Source of the DNA: Sphingomonas nostoxanthinifaciens
Lineage (GTDB): Bacteria > Pseudomonadota > Alphaproteobacteria > Sphingomonadales > Sphingomonadaceae
Assembly: GCF_019930585.1 (NCBI RefSeq)
Contig: NZ_CP082839.1
Span: forward strand, 3,282,001 to 3,346,000
Reading direction: 5' to 3'
DNA: 64,000 nucleotides
Below are positions 8,554 through 17,936 of this stretch, piece by piece. The stretch's first letter is position 1; each line of letters starts with the position of its first letter. Position numbers and translations under genes: made by a program. The notes beneath the pieces are model-generated. The model saw only the letters and a list, made by a program, of their open reading frames with translations. It searched no databases and had not been told where the DNA came from.

Positions 8554-8684
8554 TTCAGACGCATTATCACAAGATACAGATCCAGTTGATTTCTGACGCG
8601 TCAATACAGTTTTACTGCCGATGCAATTATGGTACGGCAACCACGCCAATCATGAAGATTGCCTCGCTGAGATCAAAGGAACTT

Positions 8685-9764
8685 CTAGGGCAAAGCACGT
8701 CCAATCTCTTCGGCGTAGGCGCCTAGTTCCTCAAAATTGTGAAAACCGAGTTGACGTTTTCCGTCCTCGATCTCGTAGATCATCGTGCACATGCGATCGT
8801 TGAGGCGAACATCAGCGCCGACCTTCTTCCCGAGTTCGATCAGCTTGCCATTCGAGGCCCGGACCTCAGACTGCCGTTTGCGATAGACGATATCCCACCA
8901 GATGCCGGACCCCTGCTTTCGGAACACATGGCCCCCGGGCTTCTGATCCTTCTTTAGCAACCAAATCGCATGATTGATGTTTGCGAGCAGCTTGGACGTA
9001 TCGGCAGCAGTTTCAACACGGTAATTGGACGGATCGAAGAAATCGAACGCTTCGACTGCAATGCCGTTAGCATCGGCAATTCCGAGGGCTTCGCGCACGA
9101 CGGCGCCAGCAATCCTTGCAAACCGCTCGTTGCCCAACGTCTCATGAATCCGCGCGTCTGCCAACGCCGAGAAGACGACCTGCGCGCTGTAGACCTCCTT
9201 CGCCCAGATCTGTCCCCAGATATTGTCCGAAAGCTGCACCTCGGTCAGCGTCCCCAGCATCTCGCCCAGCGCCGTAAGCCGGGCAGTCCTGCCGCGGCGC
9301 ATCTCGCCGAGCTGGATCGGGCCCTCGTGCACGAACTCCAAATGGCCCGGATCGACCAACGCGCCGCCATAGTTCGGGATCGAACCAATGACATTGTCGG
9401 CGCCCCCCAGACCGTACTCGTCAAGCAGGCCGGCGATGGCCGGTTCGTTGAAGCCGTTCTGGAACGAGACGATGAAGCTGTCTGCGCCCATCAGCGGCAG
9501 GATCTGGCACACCGCCTCTTCCGTGTGCTGCGATTTGGTCGCAATCAGCACCGCTTCCAGCGGCCCCTTGAGCGCGCCGATATGCTCGGCGCGCACCGGC
9601 ACGCGCATCTCGCCGCGTATGCCGTCGATATACAGGCCGTCGCGGTTTATCGCGTCGACATGCTCAGCCCAGCGATCAACCAGCAGCACATCGTGCCCCG
9701 CCTTTGACATGTAGGCGCCAGCAAGGCCGCCGATCGCACCTGCGCCGATGATCGTCACCTTCAT
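8685..9764 (-). CDS. Ketopantoate reductase (ApbA/PanE) family NADP-dependent oxidoreductase
   Basis: This 359-residue protein opens with the nucleotide-binding turn GAGAIGGLAGAYMSKAGHDV (residues 7-26). It shows the family's KSQHTEEAVCQILPLM and SFQNGFNE segments and a helical C-terminal domain with WAKEVYSAQVVFSALAD. Ketopantoate reductase proper reduces 2-dehydropantoate to pantoate. This copy is about 50 residues longer than usual and lies in a catabolic neighbourhood, so it more likely reduces a different 2-keto acid; that is inference. Its ATG overlaps the TGA of the VOC gene upstream (ATGA), so the two form a two-gene operon running away from the LysR gene at 10299. Confidence 0.85.
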   Translation of the reverse strand: MKVTIIGAGAIGGLAGAYMSKAGHDVLLVDRWAEHVDAINRDGLYIDGIRGEMRVPVRAEHIGALKGPLEAVLIATKSQHTEEAVCQILPLMGADSFIVSFQNGFNEPAIAGLLDEYGLGGADNVIGSIPNYGGALVDPGHLEFVHEGPIQLGEMRRGRTARLTALGEMLGTLTEVQLSDNIWGQIWAKEVYSAQVVFSALADARIHETLGNERFARIAGAVVREALGIADANGIAVEAFDFFDPSNYRVETAADTSKLLANINHAIWLLKKDQKPGGHVFRKQGSGIWWDIVYRKRQSEVRASNGKLIELGKKVGADVRLNDRMCTMIYEIEDGKRQLGFHNFEELGAYAEEIGRALP

Positions 9765-10198
9765 GCCACCCGCTCCAGTCCGTTGTCGTCGCCGTCGAAT
9801 ATTGCGGAAGGATGACGAAAAGCCTTGAACTCCAGCACGTTGCCGGACGGATCGGCGACAAAGAACGTCCCCTGCTCACCCGGCTTGGCAACGAAGCGGA
9901 CGTGCGGCTCGACGACGAAGCGATTATCGGATGCAGCGATCCGGCGCGCGAGAGCATCCCATTCTTCCCAGCCGAGAATGGCACCGAAGTGGACCAGCGG
10001 CACGTCCTCGTCGTCCACGCGTGTCATCAGCACGCTTTCGGGCCGAGGGCCGATATGTGCCGAGATCTGATGCCCGAAAAAGTCGAAGTCGATCCAGTTC
10101 GGCGCCTCGCGACCCTGCCGGCAGCCGAGCAGCTCGCCATAGAAGCGCCGCGTCGAGGCGATGTCGTCGACGCGGAAGGCAAGGTGGAAAAGGATCAT
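9761..10198 (-). CDS. VOC-superfamily (glyoxalase/dioxygenase-like) protein
   Basis: This 145-residue protein has two beta-alpha-beta-beta-beta modules. Module one is LFHLAFRVDDIASTRRFYGELLGC and module two ends FFVADPSGNVLEFKAFRHP. The His in FHLAF, the His in VPLVHFGAI and the Glu in NVLEFK are placed to bind a metal, as in glyoxalase I, fosfomycin resistance and extradiol dioxygenase relatives. It overlaps the ketopantoate-reductase-like gene by four bases and is divergent from a LysR regulator about 100 bases away, its likely controller. The substrate is unknown. Confidence 0.88.
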   Translation of the reverse strand: MILFHLAFRVDDIASTRRFYGELLGCRQGREAPNWIDFDFFGHQISAHIGPRPESVLMTRVDDEDVPLVHFGAILGWEEWDALARRIAASDNRFVVEPHVRFVAKPGEQGTFFVADPSGNVLEFKAFRHPSAIFDGDDNGLERVA

Positions 10199-10298
10199 GC
10201 GTCACCAGTCGGTTGGATGCGAATACTGGATTAAGGGACTTGCCGATAACGGACCAGCCGCACTAATTTCGTGCCGCCATGACTTCCTTGCATCTTTA

Positions 10299-11192
10299 GT
10301 GCGTCGTCGGCTGCTGCCATCGCTCACCGCGCTCCGTACGTTCGAGGCGGTGGCGCGACTGATGAGCTTCACCGAGGCCGCCGCCGAACTCAACGTGACG
10401 CAAAGCGCCGCCAGCCGTCAGGTGCGCGCGCTAGAGCAGTTCCTCGGTCTCGCGCTCTTCACGCGCGGCAAGCGTCAGCTCGAGCTGACCGAGGAGGGCC
10501 TGACCTATTCGGCCACGGTGCGCGACGCGCTCGACGGCATCGAGATGGCCACGCTCCAGATGATGGCGAACGAGCGTGGTGGCGGCGTGCTGACGATCAA
10601 TGCCCTGCCGACCTTCGCGATGCGCTGGTTGATCCCCCGCCTCGCCTCGTTCGCCGCCGCGCATCCGCTCATCACCGTGAACCTCGTGTCGGGCGATGGG
10701 CCGCTGATCCTTTGGTCGCAGAATGAAGACGTCGCGTTGCGCTACGGCAATGGCGACTGGCCGGAACAGGACGTCTACCGGCTCGGCCTGACCGAGGAGA
10801 TGGTCGTGGTGTGCAGCCCCGACCTGCGCACGGGCCCCACGCCGCTCGACACACCCGAGGGGTTACGCGGCCACGTTCTGCTTCAGCATTCGACCCGCCC
10901 CGGAGCGTGGCCACAATGGCTGGCGTCGACGGGCCTCGCCGATATCGCGCCCAGCGGCCCGATCTTCGAGCATTTCTTCATGGTGATCCAGGCGGCGGTC
11001 GCTGGCCTTGGTGCAGCATTGCTGCCCCGCTTCCTGATCGAGGAGGAACTGCGCAGCGGCGCACTGGTCGTGCCGTTCGCGACCACCACGATCTACGACG
11101 GCGGATATTACCTGATCTGCCCGCGGGGGCGATCTGATCTGCCAAAGGTGCGCGCGTTCCGCGAATGGCTGCTCGCCGCCAGTCTCGCCTGA
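10299..11192 (+). CDS. LysR-family regulator of the GcvA type
   Basis: The protein begins VRRRLLPSLTALRTFEAVARLMSF, the usual GcvA/AmpR-like N-terminus, followed by the helix-turn-helix FTEAAAELNVTQSAASRQVRALEQFLG. The effector domain includes GGGVLTINALPTFAMRWLIPRL and IQAAVAGLGAALLPRFLIEEEL. I placed the start at GTG 10299 (297 residues); in-frame ATGs at 10161 and 10197 would make the protein overlap the divergent VOC gene. It faces the VOC/reductase operon across about 100 bases and converges on the gamma-glutamyltransferase gene with one base between stops. It may control either flanking catabolic operon. Confidence 0.9.
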   Translation: MRRRLLPSLTALRTFEAVARLMSFTEAAAELNVTQSAASRQVRALEQFLGLALFTRGKRQLELTEEGLTYSATVRDALDGIEMATLQMMANERGGGVLTINALPTFAMRWLIPRLASFAAAHPLITVNLVSGDGPLILWSQNEDVALRYGNGDWPEQDVYRLGLTEEMVVVCSPDLRTGPTPLDTPEGLRGHVLLQHSTRPGAWPQWLASTGLADIAPSGPIFEHFFMVIQAAVAGLGAALLPRFLIEEELRSGALVVPFATTTIYDGGYYLICPRGRSDLPKVRAFREWLLAASLA

Positions 11193-11193
11193 G

Positions 11194-12870
11194 CTAGGGT
11201 AGGCCGCCCGCCACACCGGTACGGCGTGGATCGGCCACCGCACCCAGCCGCCCAGTCTGTGCGTCGCGATAGCACATCTGGAACGATCCCATGTGCCAGT
11301 CCCAGGGCGGCAAGACTCCGGTCGGCACGCCCATCCTCGCCAGACCAGCAATGGCGTCGGCATCGATGCGATCCTCGATCGTGAGCGCGCCATCCTCGCC
11401 CAGCTCCAACATCCGCGGCGCGGCGATCGCGGCTTCGGGCGTCATCCGCCAATCGAGCAGATTCACGAGCACCTGGGGGATGGTGCAGAAGACGTTGCCA
11501 GGCGTGCCGAGCGCATAGGCCGGGGCGCCGTCGCGCAGCACAAAGGTGTTGCCGACGATCGTGCGCAGCCGCGCGCCGGGCACCAGCTTGATATCGAAAT
11601 GCCCGCTCACGCCGGCGAAGGTGGCGTGCGATCCCACCATTGGCACCCCGCCGACGACCATGCCGGGTATGCCGCCGGATTGCAGCGTGTTCATCATCTG
11701 CACCCAGTTTCCGGCCGCGTCGACGATGCTCAGTTCGCAGCTGCCGGTCGGCTGCTCGGGCTTCACCGAGGGGCGTCCTGCCAGCCCGTGGCCGTCGCCG
11801 CGCGTGGTCGGGCCGGCGACGAGGCGCAGATGCTCGGTCAGATCGTGATCCGGCCGCATGCCCGCGATCAGCCGCGCGAGCGATCGATGGAAATCCCCGT
11901 CCAGCAGAGCCGCCACATCATAGCGGGCCACGATCGGATCGCCGAGGAAGCCACAGAAGTACAGACCAAGCCGCAGAGCATGAGCCATCGAGAACAATGC
12001 CTCGGCCGATCCCGGCGTCATCGATCGCAGGTCGAGCGCATCCAGCATGCCCAACACCATGGCGATGAAGGCGCCCTGCTGTTCGGGCGGACCCAATGCC
12101 ACGATCTCCTGCCCGGCATGCGCCAGTCGCAGCGGATCGATCCAGCGCGGGGGATTTTCGGCCATGTGAGCCAGCGTGATCGGCCAGCCCATCGCGTTGG
12201 CCTTCGCGACGAACGCGCTCGCCCACGCGCCACGGATCATGTGATCGGGCCCGTCGCGCGCGACGCCGCGCAGCGTCTCGGCCAACGACGGATTGCGAAA
12301 CCGCTCGCCGACCGCCGGGTAGAAGCCGCCGGGCATGTAGAACGCTCGACCCTCGGGGAAATAGGTGATGAAGTCCTGCTCGGAGATGGTCACGCCATAT
12401 TCGAAGCTGGAAACCGGGTGTCCCTCCTCCGCCCAGCGGATCGCCGGCTCGACCAGGCGCGGCCACGGACTGCGGCCAAAGCGCGCGTGCATGGCGCCGA
12501 GCCCCGGCATGAAACCGGGAATGCAGGCCGCTGGCGGCAGTCGCGCATAGCCCGTCGCCATGCGCGGGATCGGCCGGAAAGGTGCAAGGCCGGCCGGAAA
12601 GGTGCCGGCGCTGTGCAGCTGGTGGAAGCTGCCGGTCGATGCCTCGTAGAACAGCAGGCTGATCGTTCCAGTATGGTTGGTCAGGAACGGCTCGACAGCG
12701 GCTTGGACCATGCAGCCGGCGACCGCGGCGTCGATGGCGTTGCCGCCCTCCGCCATCGTCTGCAGGATCGTCTCGGTGACGATGGCATTGTCGCTGCTGC
12801 AGGCGGCCGACGCGCCCGACACGATCGCCTTCGGCCCTGGATTGACGATATAGCGGTCGAACGAGGCCAT
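11194..12870 (-). CDS. Gamma-glutamyltransferase family protein with atypical active site
   Basis: This 558-residue protein belongs to the Ntn-hydrolase gamma-glutamyltransferase family. It has GGNAIDAAVAGCMVQAAVEP near the N-terminus, the small-subunit start region CELSIVDAAGNWVQMMNTLQ, and the C-terminal LGAVADPRRTGVAGG. Classical enzymes self-cleave before a TTH-type threonine; the aligned position here is Ser377 followed by Cys378. The Arg of the usual RExAP loop and the SS and GG substrate motifs are also replaced. No signal peptide is seen, while classical bacterial enzymes are periplasmic. It is divergent from the DUF885/peptide-transport operon across 170 bases, suggesting a role in the same pathway. 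Activity is uncertain. Confidence 0.85.
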   Translation of the reverse strand: MASFDRYIVNPGPKAIVSGASAACSSDNAIVTETILQTMAEGGNAIDAAVAGCMVQAAVEPFLTNHTGTISLLFYEASTGSFHQLHSAGTFPAGLAPFRPIPRMATGYARLPPAACIPGFMPGLGAMHARFGRSPWPRLVEPAIRWAEEGHPVSSFEYGVTISEQDFITYFPEGRAFYMPGGFYPAVGERFRNPSLAETLRGVARDGPDHMIRGAWASAFVAKANAMGWPITLAHMAENPPRWIDPLRLAHAGQEIVALGPPEQQGAFIAMVLGMLDALDLRSMTPGSAEALFSMAHALRLGLYFCGFLGDPIVARYDVAALLDGDFHRSLARLIAGMRPDHDLTEHLRLVAGPTTRGDGHGLAGRPSVKPEQPTGSCELSIVDAAGNWVQMMNTLQSGGIPGMVVGGVPMVGSHATFAGVSGHFDIKLVPGARLRTIVGNTFVLRDGAPAYALGTPGNVFCTIPQVLVNLLDWRMTPEAAIAAPRMLELGEDGALTIEDRIDADAIAGLARMGVPTGVLPPWDWHMGSFQMCYRDAQTGRLGAVADPRRTGVAGGLP

Positions 12871-13040
12871 CGCTGCGCTCCCTATCTGTTCGGAGAGCAC
12901 GTTAGGCGCGCCGCCACCTCGATCGATGGCGCAATCTTTTCCCGGTCGCATGATTTTTTTGGACGTTCGGGCCGCCGCACGCCGGCTTGTGCCTTTTTTG
13001 CGCTGCGGCATAGTAACCAAACTTACACGATGGGGGATCG

Positions 13041-14237
13041 GTGGTGGCAGGACGGGGCGAGACGATCGGTGCCGACCTTGCTGCCGTAACCATGGGGATC
13101 GACCGGTTCGAGCGGAGCCGGTCGAGCGGCGAGAGCCTGCTCGACGGCGAGGGCCTCGTGCCGATCTTCATGGGCGACGACATTGTCGAGGCCCGATCCT
13201 ATTCGGCATGGGACGAGGTGTTTGCCGACATCGATGAGCTCGCTGTGCAGGTTGAGGACGTCGGCGTCGACCAGCGCGGCATATTCCTGCGCGACATGGT
13301 GCCTTCGCTTCGCGCCGCAGCACAGCTCTTCTCCGGCGCCGAGCTTTCTTATGCCGAAAAGGTGCGCGACCTCGTCGGCGCCGAACCGGCACCGGTTCCG
13401 GACGAGGAGATCGCCGCCCACGCCACGGCGCTGTCGGATGGGCTCGCGCGCGCCGGCTTCTCCCGCGGCACGCTGCGCAATCGGGTTGAATCGTGGGAAG
13501 CGGCCCGCGCGATTGCGCCCGAACGGATCGAAGCCGAATTTCGCGCGCTGATGGCGCTTGCACGGGCACGCACCGCGGCGATGATCTTCGATCCGGGCGA
13601 CTACGACATGGCGCTCAATCCGCTGCGCGACGTGCCCTTCACCGCCCGATGCGGCTTCGCCGAGCGGCGCATGGACCTGAACGTCGACAATGCCTTCACC
13701 CGCGCCGGACTCAAGCATCTGGTGTGCCACGAAGTTTTTCCCGGCCATGCCACCCAATTGCTCTCGACCCGCGCCGAGGTGGATGCGGGGCGATCCGAGC
13801 CGGATGCCCTGCTTTGCACCACCAACGCCGTCACCGGCTGCGTGCAGGAAGGGATCGGGGACCAGGGCGTCCAGTTGATCGACTGGATCGAGGATCTGGA
13901 CGACGAGATCCACCTCGCCCTGCGCAGCCTGAAGAGCGCGGCGCAGACGACGGCGGCGTGGCGGCTGATGGCCGAGGGTCAGCCGCGCGACGAGGTGGCC
14001 GACTATCTCCGCACCGTCGCGTGCGGGCAGGAGGCGTGGGTGCAGGGGCGGTTGCGCATGGCGTCGCATCCGTTCCGCGGCCCGTTCATCGCCAGTTATT
14101 ACGCTGGCAACGAGAGTGTCCGCCGAGTTCGTGAACGCGTGTCGCCCGAGCAACGCGGCGAGTTCATCGCCACGCTGTATGGCGAGGTCCACAGTCCGCA
14201 AAGCCTCGAAATGTTCGGCGCGGAGGCTGCGGCCTGA
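13041..14237 (+). CDS. DUF885-family putative metallopeptidase, shorter paralogue
   Basis: This protein of about 398 residues carries the DUF885 zinc motif HEVFPGH (His230, Glu231, His236) and downstream VQEGIGDQGVQLIDW, matching the family's EGW region. DUF885 proteins are usually 550-600 residues and are annotated as putative Zn-dependent carboxypeptidase-like enzymes, so the N-terminal part is reduced. There is no signal peptide, so it should be cytoplasmic. The start is a GTG at 13041, preceded by GGGGGAT; the nearby ATG at 13030 is out of frame. It is the first gene of the nine-gene operon that includes a peptide importer, consistent with hydrolysis of the imported substrate. Confidence 0.82.
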   Translation: MVAGRGETIGADLAAVTMGIDRFERSRSSGESLLDGEGLVPIFMGDDIVEARSYSAWDEVFADIDELAVQVEDVGVDQRGIFLRDMVPSLRAAAQLFSGAELSYAEKVRDLVGAEPAPVPDEEIAAHATALSDGLARAGFSRGTLRNRVESWEAARAIAPERIEAEFRALMALARARTAAMIFDPGDYDMALNPLRDVPFTARCGFAERRMDLNVDNAFTRAGLKHLVCHEVFPGHATQLLSTRAEVDAGRSEPDALLCTTNAVTGCVQEGIGDQGVQLIDWIEDLDDEIHLALRSLKSAAQTTAAWRLMAEGQPRDEVADYLRTVACGQEAWVQGRLRMASHPFRGPFIASYYAGNESVRRVRERVSPEQRGEFIATLYGEVHSPQSLEMFGAEAAA

Positions 14238-15340
14238 TGGCGCTGCGAGTCGGCATCATCGGCGCGCACCATTGGGCCGAAAAGGCGCATCTGCCCGGTT
14301 ACGCCGCGCATGACGGCGTCGAGATCGCCGCGATCTGCGATATCGAGCGCGACCGGGCCGAGGCGCTGGCAGCGCAGTTCGGCGCGAAGGCGGTCTACAC
14401 CGATCACCGCGCGATGCTGGCCGATCCGACGATCGCGATGATCGACGTCTGCACGCCGACTGCGACCCATCTGCCGCTGAGCCTCGACGTCATTGCCGCG
14501 GGCAAGCACGTGATGTCGGAGAAGCCGCTCCACACGCTCGCAGCGCCCGCTTTCGATGCAGCGCGGCGCGCGAGCGAGCGGGGCGTGCGCACGAAACTGG
14601 GTTTCACGTTCCGCTATTCACCAGCGATCCGGCTGCTGAAGCATTGGATCGACGCGGGCGAACTCGGCGAGATCTTCCACATCCATGGGCTTGAGCAGAA
14701 TTCTCAATTCCTCGACCCCGATTTTCCGCTGCGCCAGTTCGACGTGACTGCGCCGCGCGATCGCCTGATCCCGGCGTCGATCGTCGGCTACGGTTCGCAT
14801 CTGGTCGATCTGATGCGCTGGGTCGGCGGCGAATTCGCCGCGGTCGCCAGCAGCATGCGCAACTTCGTGCCCGAGCGGCTGGTGCGCGGGCTTGACGGCC
14901 GCCAGCGCTTTCAGGTCGAGGACGGCACGGTCGCGCTCGTCGATTATGCCGACGGCGCGCAGGGCATGCTCCAGACCAGCTATGTCGCGGTCGGCAACTA
15001 CCCTGGCATCGAGTTACGCGTCTATGGTTCCCGGGGCGCGGCGGTCGCGCGGCTGGTCACCGAATTCGGCGTCGCTGAAACGCTGCATCGTGCCACCGCC
15101 GACGATGTCGAGTTCAGGCCGGTCGACCTGGCGACCGCTGATCTGCCGCCAGGCACCGACTTGGGCACGCCGTGGCCCGAACTCTATTTCCGCAACCTGA
15201 TCCGCTTCTTCGTCGACGAGATCATCGAGGGGCGGCCAGAGGAGTGCACCTTTCACGACGGCGCCAAGAGCCAGCAAATCGTCGACGCGATCGTCGCAGC
15301 GCATTTCGAACGCCGCTGGGTCGAGGTGGGATCGACGTGA
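14237..15340 (+). CDS. Gfo/Idh/MocA-family NAD(P)-dependent oxidoreductase
   Basis: This 367-residue protein has an N-terminal Rossmann fold starting LRVGIIGAHHWAEKAHLPGY and the family's MSEKPLHT motif at about residue 94, whose Lys is usually catalytic. The C-terminal alpha/beta domain contains GSHLVDLMRWVGGEF with the expected aspartate and histidine. The family oxidises or reduces sugar alcohols, amino sugars, imines and related compounds. The start overlaps the previous stop as TGATG, and the next gene overlaps its stop as GTGA. Position between two DUF885 genes and a peptide importer suggests it acts on a part of the imported compound released by hydrolysis; the substrate is not known. 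Confidence 0.9.
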   Translation: MALRVGIIGAHHWAEKAHLPGYAAHDGVEIAAICDIERDRAEALAAQFGAKAVYTDHRAMLADPTIAMIDVCTPTATHLPLSLDVIAAGKHVMSEKPLHTLAAPAFDAARRASERGVRTKLGFTFRYSPAIRLLKHWIDAGELGEIFHIHGLEQNSQFLDPDFPLRQFDVTAPRDRLIPASIVGYGSHLVDLMRWVGGEFAAVASSMRNFVPERLVRGLDGRQRFQVEDGTVALVDYADGAQGMLQTSYVAVGNYPGIELRVYGSRGAAVARLVTEFGVAETLHRATADDVEFRPVDLATADLPPGTDLGTPWPELYFRNLIRFFVDEIIEGRPEECTFHDGAKSQQIVDAIVAAHFERRWVEVGST

Positions 15341-16941
15341 GCGCTGCCGCCGATCTTCTGCTGGCGCACCATCTCGCCTTCCGCCCGGTGGATGCGAGCT
15401 TCATGGGTATCGATGGCCACGATCATCGGCTGCCGGATGTGTCTGCTGGAGCGGCGGATGCGGAGCGCCGCAGCATCGCCGCGACCCGCGCCGCGCTGGC
15501 GGACCTTCCCGAGATCGACGACGTGGGTGCGCGGCTGGATCGGAAGATCGCCGACGCGCAGCTGGCGCTTGGCGAGGCGGCGCTGGATCATCTGCCCCGC
15601 TTCGCCAACCCTGCCTGGTATAGCGGAGAGGCGGCGTTCGCGATCGTCTCTCTGCTGCTGCCGAGCGGACGGCCGACGCCGCGTGCGGCCGTGCGTGCGC
15701 GGCTGGAAACCGTGCCCGACTTCCTTGCCGACGCGCGCGCGCGACTGGCCGATGGTGCGGCGCCGCACGCCTGGACACAGCGCGCGATGCGCGAGGCAGA
15801 AGCGATGGCGGCGTTCCTCGACGGCGACATACGGCTCCACGCCGACTGGGACGCGACGTGGGCCGCGCCTGCCGCAGGTACCGCTGCCGCGCTGCGCGAC
15901 TTTGGATCGGCGATTGCCAATCTGCCCGACGCGCCCTCGGCATGCGGACACGACTATCTCCAGCTGCTGATGCAGGAGGGGCATGGTCTGACGCTCACGC
16001 CGGAGGACGCACTGGCGCAGGCGGAGGCACGTTTCGCCCAGCTTGGTGAGGAGCTGACCGAGCTCGCCGCGAGCATCGACGCCACCCGCACCGCCGACGC
16101 GATCATCGGCACGCTGTCGAGCCGGACCGCTCCATCCGCCGATGCGGTGATCGACCGTTATCGCTCGCTGGATACCGAAACCCGCGCCTGTGCCAGCAAT
16201 CTGGTGACGACCGCCAACGATTATCAACTCGATTATCTCTGGCTCGATCCCTGTTTCCACCGTGTCGCGCAGGCGCTCTATTTCCTGCCCTATCGCTCGC
16301 CGCCCGCCGATGCGGCTGGCCGCGGAAGCGTCTATTGGGTGGCGCCGCCGCCCGCCACGCCCGAGGCCTATCTCCGCGCCAACAACGACGCCAACGTGCG
16401 CATCATCCACGCCGTCCATCATGGCAGCGTCGGCCACCATACACAGAATGCGCGCGCCCGCACCGCCGCCTCACGGCTCGCGCAGGTGGCGGGCACCGAT
16501 TGCGCGCTCGGCCTCGCCTTCCTGTCGTCGGGAACGATGGTCGAGGGATGGGCCTGTTACGTGCAGGACATGATGCAGGAGTCGCCCGGCTTCTACACCG
16601 ATGCTGAGCGCGTCTATCTGAAGCAGATGGAACGGCGCAACGTCGCCAGCATCATCGTCGACATCCGCCTCGCGACGGGCGCGTGGTCACCCACCGAAGC
16701 CGCGGCTTTCTATCGCGACAAGGCCGGATTCGCGCCCGAACGCGTCGATAATGAGGTAACCCGCAACGCCATGCTGCCGGGCACGCGGCTGATGTACGCT
16801 CTCGGCGTCGATCATATCCGCGCGCTGCGCACGCGCTGGCGCGGATCCGCCCGCGATTTTCACGACCGGCTGATCGGCTACGGCCACGTGCCCGTGGCAT
16901 GGGCCGGCGACGAAATGTCACGCGCAGGCCTAATCGCATGA
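15337..16941 (+). CDS. DUF885-family protein with altered HExxPGH motif
   Basis: This 534-residue protein is near full DUF885 length. It keeps the late EGWACYVQDMM motif and the overall helical layout. The metal motif reads HHGSVGHH (residues 361-368): the usual Glu after the first His is a second His and the Pro is Val. That would change or abolish classical HExxH-type zinc catalysis. It begins at a GTG that overlaps the previous TGA. The operon also has a shorter DUF885 paralogue with an intact HEVFPGH, so the two might work as a pair, with this one acting as substrate-binding partner or with different chemistry. That is speculation. Confidence 0.82.
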   Translation: MSAAADLLLAHHLAFRPVDASFMGIDGHDHRLPDVSAGAADAERRSIAATRAALADLPEIDDVGARLDRKIADAQLALGEAALDHLPRFANPAWYSGEAAFAIVSLLLPSGRPTPRAAVRARLETVPDFLADARARLADGAAPHAWTQRAMREAEAMAAFLDGDIRLHADWDATWAAPAAGTAAALRDFGSAIANLPDAPSACGHDYLQLLMQEGHGLTLTPEDALAQAEARFAQLGEELTELAASIDATRTADAIIGTLSSRTAPSADAVIDRYRSLDTETRACASNLVTTANDYQLDYLWLDPCFHRVAQALYFLPYRSPPADAAGRGSVYWVAPPPATPEAYLRANNDANVRIIHAVHHGSVGHHTQNARARTAASRLAQVAGTDCALGLAFLSSGTMVEGWACYVQDMMQESPGFYTDAERVYLKQMERRNVASIIVDIRLATGAWSPTEAAAFYRDKAGFAPERVDNEVTRNAMLPGTRLMYALGVDHIRALRTRWRGSARDFHDRLIGYGHVPVAWAGDEMSRAGLIA

Positions 16942-17936
16942 TGGGTGCGGCGACCGCACCGGTGATCGACATAAGCGGACTGACGCTCGACTTCGTCGAT
17001 CCCGTGGGAGGGGCAGTGCGCGTGCTGAACGGCATCGATCTTGCCATCGCTCCGGGCGAGACGCTGGCACTGGTTGGCGAGAGCGGCTCGGGCAAGTCCG
17101 CCACCAGTCTCGCGATCATGGGCCTGCACGATCCCTACATGGCGCGTGTGGCAGGCAGAATCGTGCTGCGGCTGGACGACAGCACGACCTGCGATCTGAC
17201 CACCTTGTCGCGACGCGCCATCGGCCGACTGCGCGGGCATCGGATGGCGATGATCTTCCAGGATCCGATGACAAGCCTGAACCCGGTCCAGCGCGTCGGC
17301 GCGCAGATTGCCGAGGCACTCCGCCTCCATCGCAGGCTCTCGGGGAAGGCGCTACGCCAAGCGGTGCTTGATGCGTTGCGCGAGGTGGGCATCCCCGATG
17401 TCGAGCGCCGGGCCGCCTCTTTTCCGCATGAATTGTCAGGCGGCATGCGCCAGCGCGTGCTGATCGCGCTCGCACTCGGCTGCGATCCACAATTGCTGAT
17501 TGCGGACGAGCCGACCACCGCCCTGGACGTGACCGTGCAGGCGCAGATCCTCGATCTGCTCCGGCGCATCCAGCACGCACGCGGCATGGCGATGCTGTTC
17601 ATCACCCACAATCTGGCGGTCGTGGCGGAAATCGCCGACCGCGTTGCCGTGATGTATGGCGGCCGCATCGTCGAGACCGCGCCGGCGGCAGCGTTGTTTG
17701 CCCATCCCCGTCATCCCTACACGCAGGCGCTGCTCGACAGCCTGCCGACGCGCGCCGCTGACGGCCGACTGCGCGCGATCACCGGATCGGTTCTCGATCT
17801 CCGCCGCCCCCTGCCCGGCTGCGCATTCGCGCCCCGCTGCGGCAAGGCTCTCGAAACGTGTCGGCGCGACATCCCGCCGGCGGCGATCGTCGCGCCGAGC
17901 CGCTCGTCGCGCTGTTTCCGTTGGGACAGCCTGTGA
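16938..17936 (+). CDS. Peptide ABC transporter ATP-binding protein, DppD/OppD type
   Basis: This 332-residue ATPase has Walker A GESGSGKS (about 46-53), signature LSGGMRQR (about 166), Walker [10 protein letters not shown] (about 186) and the switch histidine in [12 protein letters not shown]. The C-terminal oligopeptide/dipeptide extension has [18 protein letters not shown], whose cysteine pattern is typical of OppD/DppD. It energises import by the permease pair encoded downstream. Tandem ATGs at 16938 and 16941 overlap the previous stop, and the next gene overlaps its own stop as GTGA. Spacing supports one transcript with the DUF885 and oxidoreductase genes. Confidence 0.93.
   Translation: MMGAATAPVIDISGLTLDFVDPVGGAVRVLNGIDLAIAPGETLALVGESGSGKSATSLAIMGLHDPYMARVAGRIVLRLDDSTTCDLTTLSRRAIGRLRGHRMAMIFQDPMTSLNPVQRVGAQIAEALRLHRRLSGKALRQAVLDALREVGIPDVERRAASFPHELSGGMRQRVLIALALGCDPQLLIADEPTTALDVTVQAQILDLLRRIQHARGMAMLFITHNLAVVAEIADRVAVMYGGRIVETAPAAALFAHPRHPYTQALLDSLPTRAADGRLRAITGSVLDLRRPLPGCAFAPRCGKALETCRRDIPPAAIVAPSRSSRCFRWDSL

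Noticed and set aside
11293..13089. Very long open frame on the plus strand opposite the gamma-glutamyltransferase gene
   Set aside because: It has no recognisable motifs and is rich in Arg, His and Pro, as expected for the antisense of a GC-rich gene; the minus-strand protein has clear family motifs.
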